Source: DASXMR01 sp036495525 (GTDB taxonomy: Bacteria > Actinomycetota > Actinomycetes > Streptosporangiales > Streptosporangiaceae). From it: a stretch of 64,000 nucleotides of DNA. This document shows positions 33,478 to 41,300 of this stretch, piece by piece; the first letter of the stretch is position 1; each line of letters starts with the position of its first letter. A model generated the notes under the pieces. That model worked only from the letters and a program-made list of their open reading frames with translations. It was not told the DNA's origin and did not search any database. The stretch covers positions 60,613 through 124,612 of the forward strand of contig DASXMR010000046.1 of assembly GCA_036495525.1 (NCBI GenBank). The letters run 5' to 3'. Position numbers and translations under genes: made by a program.

Positions 33478-34656
33478 TCAGCCTGACCGGCGGTAGAACG
33501 GCAGCGGCGTGAGGTCAGCCGGCTCAGCGCTGCCCCTGACGTCCACCGCCAGGCCGTCGCCGGCCGGCCCGGCTGCCGCAGCCGATGCGGCTGCCTCCGC
33601 CGCGGCCGGGGTGAGGTAGGCCATGGCGATCGGCACGCCGAGCGTCGGGGACGGCGAGCCGCTGGTGACCGTACCGCACGGCGCGGAATCCCACAGCACC
33701 TGGTAGCCGTGCCTGGGCACCCGGCGGGACCGGCCAGCCAGGCCTACCAGCACTCGCTGCGGCTTCGCGTCGGCGCGGCGCAGCAGCGCGTCCCGGCCGA
33801 CGAAGTCACCGGGCTTATCCAGCTTGACGACCCAGCCAAGGCCGGCGTCGTACGGCGTGATGTCGCGGCTGAGCTCGTTGCCGTACAGCGGCATGCCAGC
33901 CTCCAGCCGCAGCGTGTCCCGCGCGGCCAGCCCGGCCGGGATCAGCCCCCGGTCAGCGCCAGCCTCAGTCAGCGCCAGCCAGAGCGGCTCGGCGTGCTGC
34001 GGCGCGGCGAAGATCTCGAACCCGTCCTCGCCGGTGTAGCCGGTCCTGGCCAGCAGCACCGGCCGGCCGGCCACTTGCGCCGGGTGGCTTGAGTAGTACT
34101 TCAGCTCAGCCAGCTGGGCGCTGGTGAGCTGGCCGAGGATGGCGGCCGCGGCCGGGCCCTGGATCGCGATCAGCGCGTAGTCGGGGGTCCGGTCGGCCAC
34201 GCTCGCCCGGCGGCCGGCTGCCCGGCTGGCCAGTTCCCCGCCGACCGTGGCCGCGTTGGCAGCGTTGGCCACTACCAGGAACTCCTCGGCGTCCAGCCGG
34301 TAGACGATCAGGTCGTCGATGATCCCGCCGTCGGCCGCGCACATCATCGTGTACCTGGCCCTGCCCGGCGCCAGCTTCGAGAGGTTCCCGGTGAGCGCGT
34401 AGTCGAGCGCCGCGCCCGCGTCGGGCCCGGTGACCGACAGCTCACCCATGTGCGACAGGTCGAACAGGCCTGCCGCCGAGCGCACCGCCCGGTGCTCGGC
34501 CGTCTCGCTGCGGTACCGCAGCGGCATCAGCCAGCCGGCGAAGTCGGTCAGGGTCGCGTCGAGCTGTTCGTGCACGGCGGTGAGCGGCGTGCGGCGCGGC
34601 GCCGGGCTGGCCGGGGCTGTGTCTCCGGCGGACGGGGCCGGGCTTGGACTATTCAT
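33478..34656 (-). CDS. gcvT: Aminomethyltransferase, glycine cleavage T protein
   Basis: Transfers the methylene group from H-protein-bound aminomethyl to tetrahydrofolate. The 392-residue protein shows TPLTAVHEQLDATLTDFAGWLMPLRY, LFDLSHMGEL, and LARTGYTGEDGFEIF. ATG 34656 is set by GGAG 8 nt upstream and gives a short Ser/Pro/Ala tail before the domain. The longer frame to 35112 runs antisense to the next gene. gcvT, gcvH and the PLP gene are transcribed in that order. Confidence 0.95.
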   Translation of the reverse strand: MNSPSPAPSAGDTAPASPAPRRTPLTAVHEQLDATLTDFAGWLMPLRYRSETAEHRAVRSAAGLFDLSHMGELSVTGPDAGAALDYALTGNLSKLAPGRARYTMMCAADGGIIDDLIVYRLDAEEFLVVANAANAATVGGELASRAAGRRASVADRTPDYALIAIQGPAAAAILGQLTSAQLAELKYYSSHPAQVAGRPVLLARTGYTGEDGFEIFAAPQHAEPLWLALTEAGADRGLIPAGLAARDTLRLEAGMPLYGNELSRDITPYDAGLGWVVKLDKPGDFVGRDALLRRADAKPQRVLVGLAGRSRRVPRHGYQVLWDSAPCGTVTSGSPSPTLGVPIAMAYLTPAAAEAAASAAAAGPAGDGLAVDVRGSAEPADLTPLPFYRRSG

Positions 34657-34861
34657 CAGCGGGACTCCAGCAGCGGGCCGGGACTCAGCGGGCTGGCAGC
34701 CCGGCTTACTGGCGGCATGCGCGCTCCCGGTGGCCGGCCAGGCGCCCGGCTCCCCGGCGCCCAGGATCCCGGCCAGCCTACCGGGATGGCAGCGGCAGCA
34801 GGCAGCGGCTGCCTGACCGGAGCCGCCTGACCAGCCTGGCTGGCCCGGACCGGCGTGCTTC

Positions 34862-34890
34862 CTGACCGTGTGCGGCGCCGGCGCGATAAT
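34862..34890 (+). promoter_or_regulatory. Promoter giving a leaderless transcript
   Basis: CTGACC (34862-34867), a 17-nt spacer and GATAAT (34885-34890) sit 6 nt before ATG 34897, so transcription should start at or next to the A of the ATG. No ribosome site is seen. Confidence 0.55.
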
Positions 34891-34896
34891 CGGTGC

Positions 34897-35175
34897 ATGA
34901 CACTGCTCACTGAGGACGAGATCGCCGGCCAGCTTCCAGGCGTACCGGGCTGGACCAGGGACGGCAGCAGCATCACCAGGGCGGTAAGCAGGGGTGACTT
35001 CCGCGAGGCGGTGCTCTACGTCGGCGCGGTCAGCTACCTGGCGGACGTGGCTGATCATCACCCGGACATCCTGATCCAGTGGAACAAGGTCACCCTGACG
35101 CTGTCGACGCACTCGGCCGGCGGCCTGACCGCTGGCGACTTCGCGCTCGCGCAGAAGATCAACGGCCTGGGCTGA
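34897..35175 (+). CDS. Pterin-4a-carbinolamine dehydratase
   Basis: Dehydrates 4a-hydroxytetrahydropterin; 92 residues, the usual size. The family core is present: LPGVPGWTRDGSSITRAVSRGDFREAV, then VADHHPDILIQWNKVTLTLSTHSAGGLT, with the HHP active-site histidines. It is divergent from gcvT. The leaderless start fits the promoter just upstream. Confidence 0.92.
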   Translation: MTLLTEDEIAGQLPGVPGWTRDGSSITRAVSRGDFREAVLYVGAVSYLADVADHHPDILIQWNKVTLTLSTHSAGGLTAGDFALAQKINGLG

Positions 35176-35427
35176 GCGGCTGAGATGCCGGCCGGGTACG
35201 GGGCCGGCCGGGCGCTGGGTCGCTGGCCGGCCGTTGCAGCATGGCCATGCCCTGGAAGTCGCTCGGTCTTCGGTGCGGGCGGCCCGGAGGCAGAAGAACT
35301 CCCTGCTAGCCGCTCCCCGCTCAGCGGCTTGGGTGCCTCGGCGTGGCTGAAACTATGCGTATATTTGTAATTACGAACCTGGCGTAACAAGAGCGTTCCT
35401 TATTAACAACCTCACCCATTTGGTTCG
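35176..35427. other. AT-richer intergenic stretch
   Basis: From about 35340 to 35560 the sequence is clearly less GC-rich than its surroundings (for example GTATATTTGTAATTACG). It contains TGTAATTAC-type symmetry but no gene. It may mark an acquired segment or a regulated promoter. Confidence 0.4.
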
Positions 35428-35433
35428 TATAAT
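35428..35433 (+). promoter_or_regulatory. Consensus -10 box for the small exported protein
   Basis: TATAAT, a perfect -10 hexamer, lies 49 nt before ATG 35483. No convincing -35 is seen, so an extended or activator-dependent promoter is possible. Confidence 0.45.
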
Positions 35434-35482
35434 CACCACTAATTGGCTCTGGGAGTACCGCGCTGCTCAAATGGGGGATAAG

Positions 35483-35728
35483 ATGCGTAAAATAGTATCT
35501 ATCAGACGAATGCTCTCAGCAGCGGCCGTTATGCTTGCAGCGGTTTTCCTCTCAGCCATGATGCCTGCTGTTGCGCAGGCGAGCACATCATTTGCGCCAG
35601 ACTGCCGAACCAACCAGATGACCGGACAGACAGACTGCGGCGGGGAAGGCATCTTCGGTGACATGTTTGGCGCCGTTGTCGTTCTCATAGTGATAGCGCT
35701 GATCGCCGCGTGGAGACGTAGTCGCTAG
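35483..35728 (+). CDS. Small exported membrane protein, unknown
   Basis: Protein of 81 residues, not recognised. It has a signal peptide (MRKIVSIRRMLSAAAVMLAAVFLS...AQA), a short polar loop with two cysteines (CRTNQMTGQTDC) that could form a disulfide, and a C-terminal membrane helix (FGAVVVLIVIALIAAWRRSR) with a positive tail. ATG 35483 is preceded by GGGGGAT. ATG 35471 is an alternative. Its codon use is less GC3-biased than neighbours, suggesting recent acquisition. Confidence 0.6.
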   Translation: MRKIVSIRRMLSAAAVMLAAVFLSAMMPAVAQASTSFAPDCRTNQMTGQTDCGGEGIFGDMFGAVVVLIVIALIAAWRRSR

Positions 35729-35795
35729 CGGAACTAGCGATGACCGAGCCGGCCGGACTGCCCTGGCGGTAATTCGCTAGCAGGCCGCTGATCGG

Positions 35796-35820
35796 CCTTC
35801 GTCTGCGGGCGGCGCCACGC
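35796..35820 (+). repeat. Left copy of a 25-bp inverted repeat
   Basis: CCTTCGTC-TGCGGGCGGCGCCA (35796-35817) plus CGC recurs inverted at 36508-36533 with one inserted base and one mismatch. The pair brackets the small lipoprotein gene and a terminator. The core CGTCTGCGGGCGG also recurs directly at 36463-36475. Confidence 0.5.
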
Positions 35821-35967
35821 CCCCGCATGGGGCTACCGGCAGCGGTCCAGCGTTAGGAAGGTCCAGGGGGAACTCGCGGAGCCTGCCTGTTCGGTGTACG
35901 TCACGAGGCATCCCCGGCACAGGACGCCCAGGTGGCCTCAGACCTCGACTGACCCAGGGTTCGGAGG

Positions 35968-36327
35968 CTAGTCAGGCCAGCCCGCGCCACGGACACCCGG
36001 TTGGCTGTCCAAGCAGTCGAGGAGAGGTTGCGTGGCGGGCCCAAAACCGATTTTGGTCGTGTAGACAATCGCACTCCAGTTACCGACCGCGTCACGGGCG
36101 GGCGCGCTGACCCGCACGACGCCAGGCGAAGTGGCACACGCCTGCAAGGCTTCGCGCATCTGACCCCGACTGGCGCCAGCGTCAAAGAGGACGGAGAGCA
36201 GGAACGGGGGACCGCATTGCCCGGCGCAAGCGTGACGCACAGGACCCGGCTCGTGCGGGCCGCTGCACGCGGCAAGGAGCATAAGCAACAGAACGAGCAG
36301 GGGAACGCGACTAAGCCGCACGTCCAT
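35968..36327 (-). CDS. Small lipoprotein, unknown
   Basis: Protein of 119 residues starting MDVRLSRVPLLVLLLMLLAAC, a clear type II signal with lipobox LLAAC. The mature part has four or more cysteines (HACAGQC, QACATS, LDCLDS) and no recognised domain. A longer frame exists to 36501 but would put the signal inside the protein. It is convergent with the small exported gene at 35483. Confidence 0.55.
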   Translation of the reverse strand: MDVRLSRVPLLVLLLMLLAACSGPHEPGPVRHACAGQCGPPFLLSVLFDAGASRGQMREALQACATSPGVVRVSAPARDAVGNWSAIVYTTKIGFGPATQPLLDCLDSQPGVRGAGWPD

Positions 36328-36412
36328 GAGACGTCTGGACGCCGTGCTTAGTTCCGACCCGATCACGGCGAGGCCTACGCTGTGGGACCAGTCGCCCCTT
36401 CTCTTAAAACAG

Positions 36413-36453
36413 GCGAGGGGGCGCACCGCCCCCGTTCTTGGTGCGCCCCTCGC
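36413..36453. terminator. Long hairpin
   Basis: GCGAGGGG(G)CGCACC (36413-36427) pairs with GGTGCGCCCCTCGC (36440-36453), 14 bp with one bulged G and a 12-nt loop, followed by GTTTCCC. It is a strong terminator-like structure, but no + strand gene ends here. Confidence 0.6.
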
Positions 36454-36484
36454 GTTTCCCTCCGTCTGCGGGCGGACCATCCGA

Positions 36485-36728
36485 GTTGTTATGAACAACA
36501 ACCACCCGCATGGCGCCGCCCGCAGGACGAAGGTCCCCTCCGCCCGCCGCTACCCTCGTGCACCCCGTGCGCCGCGCCCTGCTGGTCAGCCGGGCCCGGC
36601 GCGCCGCCGCGCGATCCCGTCGGATCGCCCGTGCGGCCCCGGACGAGGGTCCCCCTCTGCGTCGTGCGGTCCCCCGGTACCCCCGCAGTGCTACCCCCTG
36701 GCCCGGTCCTCCGGCCTAGCGCCGCTTG
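36485..36728. other. Hairpin-rich intergenic region, possible structured RNA
   Basis: Contains GTTGTT-ATG-AACAAC (36485-36499), GGAC-GAAG-GTCC (36525-36536), GCGATCC-CGTC-GGATCGC (36611-36628) and GGAC-GAGG-GTCC (36641-36652). The two GGAC hairpins are alike and both are followed by CCCTC. It is not RNase P RNA, tmRNA or SRP RNA by their signature sequences. No convincing protein frame is present. Confidence 0.3.
36508..36533 (-). repeat. Right copy of the 25-bp inverted repeat
   Basis: Reverse complement matches 35796-35820 (CCTTCGTC, one extra C, TGCGGGCGGCGCCA, then TGC). The two copies bound about 740 bp. Confidence 0.5.
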
Positions 36729-36977
36729 GGGTTCTAGTTATACACGCTGTGGTCTGTCAATTACAGCTCGTTACAAGATTGACACATGGGCAATCTGAGC
36801 AGCAACGCGAAATGCCTGGTCTCAGCTTGCAGCAGGAAGTAAGCCCGGACGAAAGGCCAGCAGGCCGGCCGTCCGTGACGCGGCACCGTGCTGGCGGACG
36901 CCGGCTACCGGCTTAGCTGGGCAGGAGCCATTCCATCCGCCATTCACCGGCCATTGCGGCCGGCTGCGCAGCAGGGC

Positions 36978-38243
36978 CTAGCTCAGCTCGCAGGGCAGGT
37001 GCTTGATGCCGTTGATGAAGCTGGACAGCAGCCGGTCAGGCTCGGCGCTCGCCCGGATGGCCGGCACCCGGCTGAGCAGCTCGCGCAGCATCGCGGTGAT
37101 CTCCCGGCGGGCCAGGTGCGCGCCCAGGCAGAAGTGCGGCCCGGCGCCGCCGAAGCCCACGTGCGGGTTCGGTGTCCTGGTGATGTCGAATCGGGCCGGA
37201 TCGGTGAACACTGACTCGTCCCGGTTGCCGGACCAGTAGAAGAGGACCGTCTTGTCGCCCTCGGCGAACTCGTGCCCGTTCAGCACCGTGTCCCTGGTCA
37301 CCGACCGGCGCATCCAGATCACCGGTGACACGTAACGGACGACCTCCTCCACCGCGCCGGACAGCCGGCCTTCCAGGTCCTGAAGCAGCAGGGCGCGCTG
37401 GTCCTGGTGCTCGGTGAGCAGTGCGAGCGCGTGCGAGATAGCCGTCCTGGTGGTCTCGTTCCCGGCGACGACGAGCAGGATGAAGAACGAGGCAAGCTCC
37501 GCTGAAGTCAGCTGCTCCCCGTCGATGTTGGCGGTGGCCAGCGCGGAGACCAGGTCGTCGGCTGGCTCCCGCTGCCGCTGCGCGGCGATATCGGTGACCA
37601 GCGCAGCCAGGTCGCTGCCGGCCGTCAGGAGCTGGGTGATGGCCTCGTCCATGTCGCCGCTGATGAATTCCGGGTCAGCGCCGGACAGGATGATGTTGGT
37701 ATTGCGTAGCACCATGTCGTAGTGCTCGTCGCCGATGCCCATCATCCCGCAGATGATCTTCAGCGGGAGCCGGGCCGACACCTGCTGGACGAAGTCGCAC
37801 GGGCCGATGGCCATCAGGTCGTCCACGATCGACGCCGCGGTGCGCTGCACGTCGTCCTCGAACTTCTTGATCATCTTCGGCGTGAAGGCGCGCGAGACGA
37901 TCCGGCGCAGCCTGGCGTGCCGCGGGTCATCCATGCTGATCATCGAGCCGAAGTACTCGTTGAACTCACCCGGCAGGTCCACGATGCTGGTGGCGCCCCT
38001 GGCCGAGGAAAAGATCTCCGGGTTCCGGCTCGCCTCGAGGATGTCGGCGTGCCTGACCAGCGCGTAGAAGCCGCTGTTGTCCAGCGTCGGAAACGGGTTG
38101 TCGCCCAGGTCGAAGAACGCCGGGGCGTCGAGGGCGCGCAGGGCAGCAAAGGCATCATGCCGGCCGGCCAGGGACTGCTCCCAGAAGGCGTTCTGCGACA
38201 GGTCGAGGTCGCCGGTGATCGGTTCCGGATGAGCTGTGGTCAC
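36978..38243 (-). CDS. Cytochrome P450 (CYP124/125-like)
   Basis: Haem monooxygenase of about 421 residues. The haem loop FGGAGPHFCLGAHLARRE gives Cys372, the oxygen-binding I helix is VVAGNETTRTA, and the K helix is EEVVRYVSP. The overall look is that of actinobacterial CYP124/125/142 proteins, which oxidise lipids and sterols. GTG 38243 with AAGGCGG upstream is chosen; a longer start at 38303 is possible. It lies 145 nt downstream of the PKS-like gene on the same strand, so it could tailor a product or ligand of that locus, which is inference. Confidence 0.9.
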   Translation of the reverse strand: MTTAHPEPITGDLDLSQNAFWEQSLAGRHDAFAALRALDAPAFFDLGDNPFPTLDNSGFYALVRHADILEASRNPEIFSSARGATSIVDLPGEFNEYFGSMISMDDPRHARLRRIVSRAFTPKMIKKFEDDVQRTAASIVDDLMAIGPCDFVQQVSARLPLKIICGMMGIGDEHYDMVLRNTNIILSGADPEFISGDMDEAITQLLTAGSDLAALVTDIAAQRQREPADDLVSALATANIDGEQLTSAELASFFILLVVAGNETTRTAISHALALLTEHQDQRALLLQDLEGRLSGAVEEVVRYVSPVIWMRRSVTRDTVLNGHEFAEGDKTVLFYWSGNRDESVFTDPARFDITRTPNPHVGFGGAGPHFCLGAHLARREITAMLRELLSRVPAIRASAEPDRLLSSFINGIKHLPCELS

Positions 38244-38387
38244 GTAAGCCGCCTTCGCGAGTGGAACCAGGTTCGGTTCCCCATGCTCGCAGACCCACCG
38301 CACCGCGCGGAAGTGCCGCGGCTGCCGGGGTCGGCGGTGCTGGCCGGGGCCGGCAGTGCTGGCCGGGCCCCGCAGCCGTGTCTGTGA

Positions 38388-41300
38388 TCAGGACCTGGTG
38401 GCCGGGCGGCCGCTGGCTTTGGCTGACCGCCGCTGTCCGGCTGGCGGCCGCGCGGTCTTCTGCGGCTGTCCGGTCATGATCGCGATGGCTACCGGATGCC
38501 GCAGCCCGGCGAGCCGCGCCACGGTGCAGGCCAGCAGCGCTCCTGCGGCGCTGACTGTCACCCAGCCATCGTCTCCCGGCGTGCCGCGCAGCTCGGCGCT
38601 CGCGGCTGGCGCTCCGGCCGCCCGCAGGCAGCCGCCGATCGCTTGCAGCCGAGCGACGGTCGCCTCCGGCGGCTCGTCGAGCTGCTCGCGCAGGTCAGCC
38701 GCCAGCTGTGCCAGCCCCTTGCCGGTGCGGGAACGGCCACCGGACTGGCTGTCGCCGGCCGGGCTGCTCTGGCCGGCCCGGCTGCCAGCTGCGGGATGGC
38801 CGCTGTCGCCGGCCTGCCCGGCGTCCTTGACCACCGCCGCCCACGCGCAGACGGCGTGCTGCGCACCGCGGACCGCGAGAGTGAACCCGTCCAGCTCACC
38901 GGCTCCGCGCGCGGTGGCCTTCCCGGCTCGCTGCGCCGGGACCGCGGCGCCGCGCTGCGCTGACCGGCCGGCCGGACCGGCCGCGCCAGCCCGCTGCCCG
39001 GTGGTTCTGCCCGGCGGCGCTGAGGCTCCCGGCTGCTGGCTGTCGATCAGGACCCGCAGCCCCGGATCCAGGCCGAGCGCGGCTGCCGTGCGCTCCAGCT
39101 GGACCGCCAGCAGTGCGGCCGGCCAGGGCTCGGTGCGCGGCAGCGCACCAGCGTCCCTGAACCGCAGCCTTCGCCAGGTCACGACCTGCTGCCCGGCCGA
39201 GTCGGTCGCCAGCACGTCCCAGGTCAGCTCGGCGTGGTTCGGTCGCGCGCCAGGAGCAGGTCTTGCGGGCGCGCCGGGCGGGGGAGCGGCGGCTGCCGGA
39301 CCAGCATTGGCAGCAGCGCTGGCAGCGTCAGCAGCGCTGGCAGAGTCATCCCGGCCGGCCCTGCGGGGCGAACCGCCAGCGGCTGGGTCACGCCGCGGCA
39401 GTTCTTGCGAATCGGACGGCTCCGCCGTCGCAGCCGTACCCTGGCCGGCGCCGCTGGGCGTACGCGCGCCTTCCGGCGTGCCGGCGGAATTGCTCGTCAG
39501 CCCCATCGGCTGACGCTGCCGCGGAATGGCCGCACTGATCTGGTCCGCGCTGACCTGGCCCGCGCTGACCTGGCCCGCGCCGTGCTGCCGCGTGCCTGGC
39601 TGGCCCGTCGCTGGCTGGCCCGTCGCCGGCTGACCCGTGGCTGGCTGGCGTGCGGCTGGCTGCGCCTGGCTCGGCAGGCCAGCGCCCGCGACGCCGTCGG
39701 CTGCCGGATCGGTCACAGCGCCGGCCGTAGCGGTCACTTCTCGTACCGGATCAGCAATGGCAACGGCGCGGATGCCGACCACGCCGGATGGCGCGCGGCC
39801 GCTGAACACGGCCGTCTCGCAGCCGGCTACCTCGATCCGCCGGTCAGGGACGCAGGCCTGCACCGCGTGGATGGTCGCGTCGTAGATGCCCTGGCTGCCA
39901 AGTAGAAGTCCGGAAGCCGGCCCGGTCCGCGCGGATGACGTGCCGGCTGACCGCTGGCCCTCCGGGCCAGCCGGGGCCGCGCCGAACCAGGGCTGATCGT
40001 CCCCGGCGCGGGCCAGCGCCCGGCAGGATCGCGACGAGACCTCCGTCAGGCTCGCGATGCGGCGAAACCGGCCGGCCTGAAAGCAGAGCTGCCCGTACAA
40101 CTCCGCGCCATCAAGAACGGCACCACCAGGCACGGTGCCTTCAGGCACGGTGCCGTCAAGCACGGTGCCGTCAAGCACGGTGCCGTCAAGCACGGAGCCG
40201 TCTGGCCCGGCTCCCGTCCGCTCACCGATGCTGCCCGTCCGCGCCGAGGCCGGCCCGTGCTGCGGCGACGAGCCGTCGTCGGCCGGCCCGAAGGTCGCGC
40301 AGTAGTGATCGAGCCGGAACGCGCTCTCCTCGCTGCGCAGCGACACGGTGACCATGCCGTCCTCAGCCAGCGCGCAGAGCCTGATCAGGCTGCTGCCACG
40401 AGCCGGCACGACGACGGGCGCATTCATCGCGACAGCCGTGGCTCGCCGCAGCGGCCGTCCGGCCAGGAACGCCGCCGCCTCCGCCATCGCCTCGATGGCC
40501 ATCGCCGGCGGCAGCACCGGCAGGCTGTCCAGCCGGTAGTCACCCAGGTAGGGGTCGGTGGCCAGGGACAGCCGGGCCTCGCACACCAGCTCGACTCCCG
40601 GATAGTGCAGCCGGACGACCTCAAGGAACCTGCTGGCGGCCTGCAGCTCAGGCGGCGGCGCCGTGGCCGCGGCGGCAATCGCCGCCGGCGGCGGCGCGCC
40701 AGCCCGGCCGTGCACGGCGAGCCGGCCGGGCAGGCCGGGCGTCGCGAGCATCTTCAACAGCAGCCGGGAAGCACTGCCGGTCGTGATCGGCGTCGCGCCA
40801 GCAAGCCGCATGCTCTCGGCCAGGCCGTCGTCCTGAGCCAGATCCTCGTCGGCCCAGGCCGCCCAGTCCACGTGCACCGCCTGGCAGCCGGGAATGCTGG
40901 CGGCAAGCCGCTCGGCCGCGCTGGCCAGGGTCCCACCGGCCAGCGCGAGCAGGCCCTCCCTGGCCAGGCCGTACCGCCCGGCGACGGATCCGAAGGTGGC
41001 GATCAGCCGCAGCCGCCGGGTATCGATGGCGCTGACCAGGCTGGTCAGGCTGGAGTTCTCAGCAGCCGCGTAGCCGCGCAGGTAGGCATCGGTCAGCCCG
41101 GCCAGCGGGATTGACACGCTGGGCCCGGTGGCGTGGCCGACAGCCGTGACCTGGCCGAGCCGCCGCTCGATCCGCTGCAGCGCGCCCTTCATATCCGCCG
41201 GGCTGGCGATGTCCACGATCTCGAAGCTGACCTTGGCGCCGGCCTGGCGTAGCTGCTCGATCCTCGTGACCACCCGTTCGTCCTCGTCCGGCGCGGCGCG

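Noticed and set aside
36485..36728. RNase P RNA, tmRNA or SRP RNA
   Set aside because: The universally conserved segments of each are missing.
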